Position numbers and translations under genes: made by a program. Below the pieces are notes generated by a model. That model was not told where the DNA came from, searched no databases, and saw only the letters and a list, made by a program, of their open reading frames with translations. 64,000 bases of DNA from Gibbula magus (taxonomy: Eukaryota > Mollusca > Gastropoda > Trochida > Trochidae): the NCBI GenBank assembly GCA_936450465.1, contig OW388297.1, positions 59,772,581 to 59,836,580 on the forward strand, read 5' to 3'. This document shows positions 46,716 through 58,300 of the stretch, one piece after another; the stretch's first letter is position 1, and the number at the start of each line of letters is the position of its first letter.

Positions 46716-48245
46716 CCCTTTCAGTACTACCTGTTGAATTGAATGTAATAAGATGTTGATATAAGTGTACTATTTGAGTATGATATTCCATTTGCGACAG
46801 GTAGTTATGAAACTCATGACGATTGATTACTTATCACATTTCAATGAAATCCTAAAACGCTATACACGACAGCGGGTAACCTCCCATCACAGCACCTTCA
46901 CCACCAGACTTTAACTGTAATTATCACCACGAATGCCTGCACTATTGAGTGTTAAAGGGAACTGATTTGTTATACGATCTTGGAATACAAAAATACTCCA
47001 AGATGATATAGGCAAAATCTTTTTGCTTTCAAGATTGTATAAAACAGGTTTACTGGTGCCTACCGTTTTCTTGTCTTTGGGAAGCTAGACATTCTAATGC
47101 ATGTGTATAGCATATACTATCCAGTGACATTAATATTACCTTAATGTATTAAGAACTCACTTACCTACAGACCGGTGTAGTTTAACTATTCCTCGTTAAA
47201 AATGATGGGTAATATTGATTCAGCTTAAAATAAAGACAAAAGGAAATATATGATCTTGACAAATATCTATCTCATATTTTGTTTTATATCTTCATCACAC
47301 TTTAACAATTTATTTTAAAAAGTTCATCGTATACAGCCTTCAATATATAATATTAATACTATACTTCAAACAGAAAATGTCGCTACCTAGATCGAACTAT
47401 CCATAATGCTGTCACCAGGTGTTAAGTTATACAAATATTGTCTATATATGTAACTCTTGTTAACCTTATTATACTCTGTTGTAGCCTTGAGTTTATAGAA
47501 ATATTCAGTGTCATCATAACTAGTGTAATTATCCATTAAATAAACCTAATGTTCAAGCCAACTAAGGGTGGTTCTTAATGTTACAAACCAAAATAGTGTA
47601 ATGCGATATCGTGTGTTTAAATCCTATCAATGGACAGTTTTGACTAGAATAATGCATTTAAAACGTCTGGAATCGTATGCACAGCTGATTATGAGATACC
47701 ATTATTTAACAACATATAAGGTCTTTAATGAATTAGACTTACAAATAATATTTTCCAGGATGCTCGGTATATTACAATATATCAATTATGTTTGAAGTAA
47801 ATGTATTGGCATTATATATTTACAATGCATTTACCATTGAATAAAAGTGATTTGAATTCTAACTCATTCAACAACAACAAAAAAACGCGATAAAAGCGAA
47901 TTTTTAAAAATCACATGTTGCGTAGACATAGGTATTGTTCGTCATAGTAGATTAAATCTTGAGACCCCTAGCTAATCAAATTGGCGCCACCCAGTCTGGT
48001 GTCGATATACATACAATATGTATGTTGCGAGACGGCGGGAGGGTACAATTAAAACATGGTTCAATGGTGACAAAACACAATTATTTCTCCTAAGTAAAAT
48101 GTCATCACAAAATTCACTTCTTGAATGTAATGGAATAAACATGCCGTTAAACAAATAACGCCTTTTTCTAACAATGCAAAGCTAAACCGAAATTAATTTA
48201 TTACCCCTAATTAGCGGCAACCAAGGAGACTCAGTCTATTTTCAA
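46716..48245. other. Non-coding stretch, nothing recognised
   Basis: AT-rich with no convincing exon. A 75-residue frame at 47568-47795 has no recognisable domain. Confidence 0.45.
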
Positions 48246-48415
48246 GTAAGATTTCTACTCTGAAACAACTATCTAAGTTTATTAAGATTGTTTGTAACCA
48301 ATTTGATTGAATTATCTCATATATGCAGTTATATTGCTGTACATTCTATGTATATTACATTATTTACTCATGTACCACCGATGGTGGATCTTTTTGAGTA
48401 ATAAAAGAGTGATGA
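48246..48415 (+). mobile_element. 3' end of a truncated LINE (or SINE)
   Basis: CATGTACCACCGATGGTGGA, then AGTAATAAAAGAGTGATGAT, parallels the 3' end of the LINE at 10897-10945: a CCAC...GTGG hairpin, AATAAA and a short tandem (here GATGAT). Only the 3' end is present, with no coding sequence. Confidence 0.6.
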
Positions 48416-49831
48416 TGACAGTACCCATGATTGCTCCCAGGAATTGTTTATGTTGATATATCAATAAATCTGGAATAAATGATGTTGTATTAATGTGTTA
48501 TTATGTTTAAACCTTCCTAGATTCTCTACATTGAGTTTGTTGTTCCCATATGTCAATGTTATCATCGATGATATATATAGAGCACAACTAACAGCTACTG
48601 AAAATAACTATTTTCCCCCGTTCAGTATAGTGAGAATAACTACAATGCACCAAGATAGGCGTGTGCGCAAATCAATGTAATTTTGGAAACTTATCTAAAG
48701 AAGACAAAGTTGGTAGTAGGTCCTATAGATACGTTAAATGGGTGCACAAGTGCGACTTCATGTACATGTATGGAAACGTAACTCAACTTTAAATAAATGT
48801 GAAGTATGTGGCCTTTTGGGATGTATATTCAAGCCGAGTGAGATTATGTGAACTCAAATCATGGTATTGTGGCACATAACAAACCTAAATCAGATTTTAT
48901 GAAATATACTATATTCCAGTCTGTAAGGGTACACAGAAAAATCAATATAATAAAAATCAACATGTAATTTCACATATTTATTGTTACTCTTAACTCATGG
49001 TGAATGCATCTGTATTTATTATATGCCCATACGCCGAATATATTGTTGTATAGAAGCAAAATGTATTTGCCAGGCAATAAAAGCAACATGAATACAGGAG
49101 ACAGAACAGACTACCAAACATGAATAATCATTATGATAAACATCTGATTCCGCAAGAAAACCAATTGATTAAAATTAATGTCACACTTATATAGTTGAAC
49201 AACTCCTGTGGGTGCGTGTACTGTTGTTATTGTCAAAATAATGCGTTACCGAGAAAGCTTTCTCAATAATACTTACAGCTTTCTCAGTAGACATGAATAA
49301 CACATGTACAGAACCATTCAAGACCGAATCATAAGAAAAGCAAATAACAACAAACTTTAATCCTTTACCATTTACTTTCTATATACATGTAACGGTCACG
49401 TCCGTGGATAAACTATTACCTGCCTGATGTGAGTGTGTACAGGTCACAGGAACGTACTATAAGATTCCTAGGAGTCAAAGGGATTGAAGAAATTGTCACA
49501 CTGTACTATTGAATATGAATATCCTTTTCTCATTGTATGTAATACCTATAGTCATTTTAGAAAAAAGAATTTATCTCATAAGTATACCGCAAACCCCACA
49601 ATTCATAGCTGTAGCCTCTTGTTGACCAATACTGTAAATGATACCTGTGCTATATGCCAGTACATATTGCAATTTTGTGAAACTAAGATGTTTGTTACAC
49701 GGGCTGATAGCCAACATGTATCCTATGGAAACAAGCAATTCAATAAATGTCATCCATATCGGAATATAAAACCAACTTCAAATGCAATACCTCGCTAACA
49801 AACTTGTATGTGTAGGATAAAACACCATACA

Positions 49832-49957
49832 GTGGTTATGCTAGGGATTGTAAAACTCCAGGCAAGAGGCTGAGCGGGAAGTAAGACCGAAAGCGAAGCT
49901 TGAGGTCTTACTTACCCGAAGCTTTCTTAACGAGTGTTTTCAATCCAAAGCATAACC
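49832..49957. repeat. Nested imperfect hairpin
   Basis: GGTTATGCTAGGGATTG at the left pairs with CAATCCAAAGCATAACC at the right with few mismatches. Inside, AAGTAAGACC (49879-49888) pairs exactly with GGTCTTACTT (49904-49913) around a GAAAGCGAAGC loop. It resembles the other hairpins at 50437 and 61487 in having a CG-containing loop. Confidence 0.75.
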
Positions 49958-50210
49958 GAGGTAGAGTATTTTGTCTAACATAGATACCGTAAAACATAAA
50001 TGTGAGCGCTTATCGTATATTGAGGTTTTCTTACAGCAGAAGAATGAGGGGTAGAGTTATTTAAATTTTATAACTGTCAAATGTCAAAATTTACATTTTT
50101 TAATGTTTGATTCCCAAATTCTGCGTTATAAAGAGTATGTCTCCCGGACTAGCGTTATATAGAGGCAGAGACATTGTGACTGTAAAAAGATGAAATCCAC
50201 AGAGTTCTTT

Positions 50211-50290
50211 CGGCCTCCTCGGTAGCGTGGAGGTAGAGCGTCCGGTTTAAAGAGCAACGGGTATCGAGTTCGATTCCTGCCATCTACACT
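50211..50290 (+). mobile_element. tRNA-like SINE head or tRNA relic
   Basis: GGTAGCGTGGAGGTAGAGCG resembles an A-box region and AGTTCGATTCC a B box (consensus GGTTCGANTCC), about 35 bp apart, as in a tRNA gene. A proper acceptor stem does not form, so it is more likely a SINE head or pseudo-tRNA than a working tRNA gene. Confidence 0.45.
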
Positions 50291-50436
50291 CTGAAAAAGT
50301 TATCTTTGTATACTTTTCGATAAAAATTGTTATGAATTGAGAGGGGTGAAAATCTAAGACTCATATAAGTTCTTACTATCAAAAGTAAAAACTTACTTTC
50401 ACAATAAAAAAAAACCTCATACGTGGTTATTATGTA

Positions 50437-50543
50437 ATGGAGAATGCATTCGGAGCCGTGGATTCGTTAAAAATAATCAACGAGCACCGAAGGGGCGAGT
50501 TGATTATTTTTAACGAATCCACGGCTCCGAATGCATTCTCCAT
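50437..50543. repeat. Perfect 45-bp-arm hairpin
   Basis: The left arm 50437-50481 and the right arm 50499-50543 are exact reverse complements over 45 bases. The 17-base loop (50482-50498) reads GAGCACCGAAGGGGCGA. Arms begin ATGGAGAATGCATTCGG and end TAATCAAC. Such perfection implies recent origin or continuing correction. No coding. A fold-back element is plausible. Confidence 0.97.
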
Positions 50544-50870
50544 CTTATTCCATGTATGACGTCCCGAAACATACATATGTGATTATCTAGCATTATAGAC
50601 AATACATTTCAATTATGTAACCTACAAAAATATTATTTTGCAAATTTCGGTGCCCATTCATCGGATATGGTACACGTAGCTTCGACCCTTATGAAATGGA
50701 TTCTTCCACGCACGTGCATGGCGCAAATCTTCCACGCAAAGTGATTTGACTGACAGCCGAACTCCTGCATTTCATGTGTTTTAGCACGATCCCCACGCGT
50801 TTCACACTTTACCAGTCTTGTTTAGAATGCAGGGATCTTGCTGACAAACAATCAAATGATTACCAGCAGG

Positions 50871-50945
50871 CCTGGTAGCCGAATAGGTTAGGGCGCTGCG
50901 TAACAGACGAAGGGTTACATGTTCGATTCCCGGGTCAGACATTAC
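50871..50945 (+). mobile_element. tRNA-like SINE head
   Basis: GGCCTGGTAGCCGAATAGGT contains an A-box-like TAGCCGAATAGG, and about 45 bp on TGTTCGATTCCC matches a B box. It is a tRNA-like pol III promoter but lacks clear acceptor-stem pairing. The sequence beyond about 50945 has no recognised SINE body. Confidence 0.55.
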
Positions 50946-51059
50946 AAAAATAATCAGATATTTTAAGATTCTAATCAGATATACTAAGACAAAATACATC
51001 ATTCTTGAACAAATTACTTTGTGAGCCATTACGAAAATGTCAAAACCTGACACCCCTCC

Positions 51060-53950
51060 TGACTGGATTAGTCAATGACCAGTAGATTCTTAAAAATAAT
51101 CCACTGTTAACACAATAGAGTGACGTCATCACAATGGATTAAAACAGAAGAAAAAACCCAGCTGAAATAATAATGAGGGGTTATTGCGAGAAAACAAGAT
51201 ACCTGCGAAACAATAGACAAAATCCCTGATAGGTTTCTAAATGTTGTTTATTACTCGCGAGTAAATCAAATCAATGGGTACATTTCATTATTGCAAAGTT
51301 GTTAAATCAGAAAAAATATACCATCTGCTCCTTATTTCACGTAATGCACCAAAAATACTCCCTTAGTTTAGGCTTTAGCGATTACAGTGTGTGTCAATAA
51401 GAGACACTTTTCATGTATGATGCGGTACAAAATCGTACCATAAGGTTTTACTTGATTAACTAAAAATGTCAAATTATGTTGTGTGTTGTAATAATATGAG
51501 TTAGTAATCAGTGGTAAAGTGTCGCTAGATTATTTTTAGACGTTCACATGTGTATGTCATTTTATTCCATTCTGTGTAACAAGTATAATTTCTGCTTGAA
51601 ATAATGATTGTTCTTTTAATGAAACAGCAGTTTAGAGCACATTTCTTTTTATGTTAATCATTATCCTCGCAATTCATTTGGATGTTTTAACTATTTCTGG
51701 AAAGAATCTATTTTTAACGTAAATGTCTCAACATGCATGGGAGGTAACATAAATTAAATCTTTAACCAGCGATTGCATCTGCATAAATTATATTCTGTTC
51801 GCATTTTGCATAAATCACAGCAGGCTAATTACTTATCGCTTTTAGGAGGATTGATTGATCATAATTAGGCACGTCAGTAGTTCCAGTTTTTACTGTAAGT
51901 CACACGTTTATGGTCCACTTCATAACAGCAAATCTTGTTTAGCAAGGTAGCAATCAAGAACATTGTTTCTATACTGATATGTTTGATCCTTGTAATGTTA
52001 AATAGTATACCCTTAATATAATGTCACCTGTTATTGTTTTGTAACCAGGTTGTACAAATGAAAACACTTTCGTTCTTTGTATGTATAATATGTTTGAAGA
52101 GAATGAAGACTATTTTATAGATAAACATCTACACATTTGTGTGTTCAGTGTCACTTACTCCCATGCTTTCTCTTACATAGCTTACGCAGGCACTAAACAG
52201 GATGTTCTTCGGGATTTGAGTGTCTATATAATCAACAGTACAATTTAGCTGGTGTATTCTGTACTCAATCGCAAAAGAAACGTTACCATATAAAATAATA
52301 CAAGATAATTCATTCCAAGAGTGATACTCACGACTGAAACAGACATATATCATGTCTTAAGAAGGACAACTTAACTAAACCTGAAATTTCAAAACATTAT
52401 CTATGCATATTTCTGAGAAACACACCTTTTAACAATTTGCAATTCTCAAAATCCACGTTTTCGAATCTCCGTAACTAGATGAGATAGGAGAGTCTTAAAA
52501 GGCTTTTTTGGCATTTAATGACATCCTACAGTAAACGCGTCAACAAATTAAAGTTCAAGAAGGTTATTCATGTCGACACCATATTTTATTGTATCTTAGG
52601 TAGTTTCTACATTTTATACTTTATACATGTGACTTAATTGCCAAATACTCTGACCCAAAAACGTTTGGAAAAAGCGATTTCAACACTGCAACTGTATTCG
52701 AAGTGACATTAAAAGAAAAACATCATTCTCTAACGTATGAAATTGTGAGTTCTTCTTTATTGAATATGTGTCCATCATAAACATTCAAAATATACTTTCT
52801 CAGACAGCAACATTTAGGGGTTGGTAACATTTCTTTTGCGGTTAAGTGCATGATAGTCTTACACTCACACTCTGAAAAAGTGTGTATTCTGAAATATCAC
52901 AATTTTATCAAATATTGAAAAGGAGACTGTAAGATAGCCTCCTTTTCAATGTTTTTATTTCAGAGACTAAGTGTTTGATTAACCTTGAAAAACTGGACAT
53001 TCACAGTGTAAATAGTTAAATCAACATCGTAAATAGTATTATATCATATAGATTGCATAAACCATATTCTGATGATTGGCATTATAACCAGGGAAAATAT
53101 TAATTTGTTCCAAAATGCAATTGCTTGCTACTGGAATTGTCTATTGCATAGAATGTTATCATATTTGCGGGCTTCATTTTTTGGCAAGTAAAACCATTAT
53201 TTTAGCCCAATGGCATGCAATACTGTGGGATACAGTCTTGTATTGTCCGTCTATCCGTGATTATGGAAACAAATTTTATTTTCTTGAATTAATAAGTAAT
53301 TTAATGAGTGTTTCATATTAGAGGAGAGATCGCATTTAACGTAAATTTGATTCTTTTATCTGGTAGTGATAATAAAAACTTGTAATAGAATATTGATTTT
53401 TATTTATTCAACTTGTAAATTCCCTCCAAAAACATGATGAATAATTACTTCACATCTTGACATAATTCAATTTAGGAAGTGTTTCGTTCGAATCAAGTAC
53501 ATTTATTTAACAACTCTTTTCATACATTGGACAGTATTATTAAGCAACTGAGTAAACTTCCTTCCCGTTATAGAGCTCTTTATTTCCGTGAGAACGGCGT
53601 GCTACATTCCGTTTAAAAACAATATTTACAAATCTTTAATACTATTTAAAATTATATTTGCAAATATCGAATCTCATATAAACATGATATTTACAAATAT
53701 TTACTCCGGATTAAGTAAGACTAAAGATGATATTTACTCCAGGATTAAATATGACCAAAGATGATATTTACTCCGGGATTAAATAGGAGTAAATGATTAA
53801 ATAGCATATGTTTTCCCAGTGTATCTTGTATATAACAAAACAAAACCAAATAATACAATATTTTAATGTCACAAAATACATATGATTTAATCTTGACTAG
53901 GAAGTATATTTCATACAATTGTGATCTATTCTACCTATGTTATTTAGGGA
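51060..53950. other. Non-coding stretch, nothing recognised
   Basis: AT-rich. No splice-flanked exon or RNA gene seen. A small hairpin near 52918-52950 (AAAAGGAGACTGTAAG, then CTCCTTTTCAATGTT) is the only structure I noticed. Confidence 0.45.
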
Positions 53951-54004
53951 AAAATAGAGTTAAGGGCTCTGTAGCTCATCAGGTTTTATATTGTTTAATG
54001 ATGA

Positions 54005-54435
54005 AGACTGAAATAGATTTTTAGGTCATGGCCCGTGAGGCCCTTATCTACAATTTCGAATCCTCAGTGGCTAAAGAGTCTGCACACAATAGTACAGCCT
54101 TCTAGGTCTGTTTGTTCTGGAGAAGAAGATGAACAAAGGTTATTAGGTCATCGCCTGTAAGGCCCTTATTTTGGACCACAGGGTCCCATTTTCTACAATT
54201 TAGAAATTCCATTGGCTAAAGAGTCTGTACATAATAGTACAGCCTTCTAAGTCTTTTCTTTACCGAGAAGAATAAGAAAATAGGTTTTTAGTTCACGGCT
54301 TGTGAAGCCCTTATTTGGGGTCACTGGATCACCAAATCTAAAATTTAGAATCCCCAATGGCCAAGTAGTCTGTACACAGACTTTCAGCTCCCTAGTGGTT
54401 CTGGAGAAGAAGACGAGAAAGTGAAAAGTATACAG
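54005..54435. repeat. Three tandem copies of a 130-160-bp unit
   Basis: Each unit runs through TTTTTAGGTCATGGCC, GTGAGGCCCTTAT, a CTACAATTTAGAA-like word, TGGCTAAAGAGTCTG, ACAATAGTACAGCCTTCTA and GGAGAAGAAGA. The units start near 54020, 54140 and 54275 and differ by indels. The last is followed by (CGGACGGA) repeats at about 54435-54455. Probably part of a dispersed repeat. Confidence 0.8.
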
Positions 54436-54655
54436 ACGGACGGATGGACGGACGCCGAACACCGGAAACCATGCCATGCCATGCCACAATGAGCTAAACA
54501 TGAATAGAACATTTCTCTTAATGTGTATAATTATTTATGTTGATTCTGCATGCATTTGGATTTGTATACTTATTTGCAATGTCACCATGTAAACAATGGA
54601 GAAAAAACATATTTAAGGAATCCTTATTGTTATTGGCGCATTTTTTGTTGTTATT

Positions 54656-55595
54656 AAGGATTCAGCACTTAAGTCTGAATCCTTATTGTGAATGGCGTGT
54701 TTATTTTTATTATTACAAGATTTTTGTATCAAGAAATGCAGCCAAAACGGCAAATGCAACCGAATTTTTACATACTGATAGCCCTTAATATGGAATAGAA
54801 CTGCGAAGCTTTTGGGCCCAATCGGCCAAGCCAGTATAGGTCAAGTTTGAATCCAAATGTCCATTTTTAACATGGGCAACATTTTCAAAATGCACTCAGA
54901 GACTTAGAATTTATTACAAAAGATGCACACTGACCATGCGAGCAAAAAAGTAAATCATGGCAAATTCGTCAGTCACGTGATTTTGACCCCATGCTCCTTT
55001 GACAATCTTCTCCTCTGAAGTTACTAGTATCTAAGAACTCAAACGTGCATATATGTGTAGCTAAAGGCTTGGTGATTAACGAACTCCTAATACTTTGTTC
55101 ACAGTGACCTTTCAAAGTCCAGCAATTTTCGAAAATCGTGAATTTTCTGAGGAGATAATTCCAAAACCTACCCACCGAATTACTCATGAGAGTAAGACAG
55201 GACTATGGCCTTTAAGAATCAATAATAAAATTTCTCGCGTACAGACATTTCCAGTCATCATAAAGAAAAACTTTAACATGGGGAAAATTTTCAAAATCCA
55301 CATAGCGACATGAAACCTTGCACAATAACAATACAAGAAAACAGTAAATGATGACAATGTTGTAACTCTCGTGGTTAAGCCGCCATTTTGATTTTCTTCA
55401 TTATTCACTGATTTGACATGTACATATTGAATATCAATAATCCTAGGGACATGCTAGAAACTTGCAATTTGTTTCAAAAGACGCGCAATAACATTAGAAA
55501 GATGTTTTCATTCAGTATATTTGAAATAATTGAATCCTTTATGCGCTGAATCCTTTTATCGTCACTTGTGACTATATTTTATTTTCCTTTTTGTG
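54656..55595 (+). mobile_element. TIR-bearing non-autonomous element, copy B
   Basis: AAGGATTCAGC at 54656-54666 is exactly inverted as GCTGAATCCTT at 55545-55555. The 900-bp interior matches copy A at 1016-2580 apart from about 650 bp missing here. No ORF. Additional GAATCCTTATTGT words near 54618 and 54676 suggest a small fold-back at the left end. Superfamily unknown; target duplication not resolved. Confidence 0.6.
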
Positions 55596-55961
55596 GTTTC
55601 CCCGGTGCAGTGAGCAGGAGACCCGCTGACATACAGCATTGCCCTTGTTGGTGCTCTGTGGTGGGTGGGGATCCAGGTTGATGAACATTTACCAACCGAA
55701 CATGACCCGCTCAGTTAAAAACAAGCGCAATATTTCAACGGATGATTGTCCCTCTTCTGATGAAGAGGCAACATCATCAAAATAAACTAAACATTCAAAA
55801 TCATCTTACTCAAATCCTTCAACCTCAACTCCAACTTCAACTTCTAATTCAAGCACCTTTCCTTGGTTTTTGGTTATATCATCAACTGATGATCAGCCTC
55901 TATGGCTTAATCCCTTCGCCACCGCCAATACCATTCAGGGTCTTGCTGGTGATGTGAAGGA

Positions 55962-56279
55962 GTGAGTGAGTGAGTGAGTTAGTGTTTAACGCCGCTTTCA
56001 AGAGTATTTCACTTATATCACAGCTGCTAGTATTACTGCAGGGAGAAAGCCCGCAACGCCATATGCCTATGCATTGCGGTGAAACCTGCGAGCAACGGCT
56101 GGAACTAGCGAACCATGGGTGGTACTGCACTGAAATTCAGTGTAGCATTGCACCCAAACCTGACTGTGTGTAGAACAGTTCTCTACTGCAGACAAAGTTG
56201 CCGTGCCCCTGGCGGGATTCGAACCCTGGACCTCTTGATCCAAAGCCGAACGCGCTAACCACTGCGCTATCCCGCCCCC
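55962..56279 (-). mobile_element. tRNA-derived SINE inserted in LINE ORF1
   Basis: Full-length SINE on the minus strand. The head at 56276-56211 is tRNA-like, with A box TAGCGCAGTGG (56259-56269) and B box GGTTCGAATCC (56215-56225), and closes as GGCGGGAT...ATCCCGCC. The body carries GCAATGCTACACTGAATTTC, and the tail GCGGCGTTAAACACTAACTC with (ACTC)n. TGATGTGAAGGA at 55950-55961 and 56280-56291 is an exact 12-bp target duplication. The tail resembles the 3' end of the host LINE at 60605-60648. Confidence 0.95.
56211..56276 (-). promoter_or_regulatory. SINE pol III promoter (tRNA-like A and B boxes)
   Basis: Intact A box (TAGCGCAGTGG) and B box (GGTTCGAATCC) in tRNA-like spacing. The 7-bp GGCGGGA/TCCCGCC ends can pair as an acceptor stem. 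This is the internal promoter that would drive SINE transcription by RNA polymerase III. Confidence 0.8.
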
Positions 56280-57401
56280 TGATGTGAAGGATGTCAAGAT
56301 GATTAGGAATGGGTACCTTCTTGTGGAAGTAAGAACAAAACAACAGGAAACATCACTTCTCACCTTGCAGAAAATTATAGATAAACCAGTTCAGGTTTAA
56401 CCATAATATATCTCTAAACAGCAGCATGGTCATCATTCGGGACAAGGATCGCTGTCTCGATAATTCATCAGAACAGGAGCTTCTTGACAACCTCAAGAGC
56501 CAGGCGGTGACTGCTGTTAAGCGGTTCACTATCAAGAAGGAGGGCAACATCATCAAGAAGCGCACCTACCTCTTAACTTTCTCAACTCCACAAGTTCCAG
56601 TGTATGCAGGGTATTACAAACTCCCCACGGAACTATATATCCTTAACCCCCTCCGTGGATACCGGTGCCAGACGTTTGGCCATGGAAGCAACTCCTGCAA
56701 AGCAGATGAGCGTGTTTGTCCTCAGCGTGGCAAACTCGAGGATGAAAGCCATCCAACCATCTGCAAGGAGTTGACGAAATGCGCCAACTGTGATGGCGAA
56801 CAATTGGCTTCCTCAAAGGAGTGCCCACGGTGGCAACAGGAATCTAAAATACTCAAACTTAAATTCACGCAGAATACCTCTTTCCCCGAAGCAAAACGCC
56901 TGGTTCTTGAGGGTCCTAAACCCTCATACTCAACCATAGTATCATCAGCAAGTGCCACTAAATGCTCTGTATCAACTCAAACAGACATTCGGTGGGTGAG
57001 TGATCCCCCAACTCAATACAAACTCCGCAATTAAACTCTTTCTACAATAGGTACCATGACATTGCCTCTTCTGTCCCTAAAAGAGCCTGTCAAGCCGACA
57101 AGATCTAAAATACGTCCAAATGCAAAAAAAAATCCAAAACCATCAACCTCAAAACACAATTCCAGAAATTCCAAATCCAAAACAGCAAACCGCACTCCCA
57201 AAGGCCTAAGGAGTGCTGCCGAGGTCTACAACAAGTATGGATCTCTTGACCTTGAATCTGATGACGTCCTTATGGACGCATCAGACAGCGTCTCTTAACA
57301 ACTCGTCCAAAAAGGGGCACAGGGTTGGGTCCTTGGACCGTCGTTTTCCCCGGTAAAACAGCCACCATGAGGCTTTAATATTTTATTTCATCCTCGCATC
57401 T

Positions 57402-58300
57402 ATGGCGATTCTCCAGTGGAATTGTCGAGGCTTTAGGGTCAATTTTAACGAATTTGGCTTGCTAGCCCGAAAGTACAATCCCCAAGCTATATGCCTTCAA
57501 GAAACTCATTTTAAAGCATCTGATAAAGTCGCAATGAGACCATTCACTTTTTACAAGTATTCCTCCCCTTCTGCTGATAGGGCAATAATGGGGGCGGGGG
57601 GTGCATCAATGTTAGTACGTGATGGAATTATCCACAGAGAAATTCCATTAAAAACACAATTACAAGCTGTTGCAGTATGTTTATCATTATTCAAAACTTT
57701 AACTCTATGCATCCCACCATCTCAAGATCTTACTATAAAATATATTGATCAACTTGTTACTCAATTATCTAAACCTTATATCATCATTGGGGATTTTAGC
57801 AGTCACAATCCCCTCTGGGGTAGCAATTCCCTTGATACTAGAGGGAAAATACTTGAAAGTTTCCTCACCAAAAAAGATGTATGTCTATTCAATTCACATA
57901 TCTACATCCTGTTACAGGATCATATACAGCTATAGATTTATCAGTAACTGATGCATCCCTTCTCATGGTCAGTCCATGAGGATACATGTGGGAGCGACCA
58001 CTTCCCAATTGTATTAGAACCCTCATCACCTATTCCCGAGGAGCATAATCCTCGTTGGAAATATTCCAAGGCTGATTGGGATACATTTTCTGTCCTATGC
58101 CTTGATAGTATTATATTTTATGAAATAGTTAATGCAACTGATGCTGTTGAGGCCTTTTCTAAAGGTCTCATTGATATAGCAACTGAAACTATCCCTAAAA
58201 CCTCGGCAAATCCACGCATTCACAAGTCATCGTTTAACGAAACCTGCGATACTGCCATTAAGGCACGTAACAAAGCTGAAAGCTGCCAACCCCAAAACCT
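57402..58300 (+). pseudogene. I-clade LINE endonuclease
   Basis: Starts at ATG 57402 with AILQWNCRGF (catalytic Asn). It continues AICLQETHFK (catalytic Glu), GGASMLVRDG, KPYIIIGDFSSHNPLWG (GDF with the His used by this family), then breaks near 57920. 57951-58250 completes the domain with EDTCGSDHFPIVL (catalytic SDH) and the linker PRWKYSKADWDTF and SSFNETCDTAIKARNKAE. At about 58280 it runs straight into late N-terminal RT sequence, so roughly the linker and RT start are deleted. Confidence 0.8.

Larger units (their letters stand above)
55702..57298 (+). pseudogene. I-clade LINE ORF1 (gag-like), split by a SINE
   Basis: Translation starts at ATG 55702 (MTRSVKNKRN) and stops at about 55783. 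Coding continues in another frame (NPFATANTIQGLAGDVKD) up to and beyond the SINE, then DVKMIRNGYLLVEV and LLTLQKIIDKPVQV to about 56397. 56426-57034 includes VIIRDKDRCLDNSSEQELLD and RYRCQTF-type finger sequence. In the first knuckle (RGYRCQTFGHGSNSC) the first Cys is lost, in the second CPQRG stands for CPQCG, and in the third (CANCDGEQ...SSKEC) His is Gln. 57056-57298 is a basic Ser/Lys-rich tail. ORF1 binds element RNA; this copy cannot. Confidence 0.75.

Noticed and set aside
49484..49798. A 104-residue open frame as a gene.
   Set aside because: Composition and lack of any domain, signal or splice context suggest chance; it is next to AT-rich non-coding DNA.
50211..50945. Functional tRNA genes.
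   Set aside because: A and B boxes are visible, but acceptor and anticodon stems do not pair properly; these look like SINE heads.
55900..56363. Minus-strand frames overlapping the SINE (for example 56067-56363).
   Set aside because: They are the tRNA-like SINE read as protein; repeated SINE sequence commonly gives such false ORFs.
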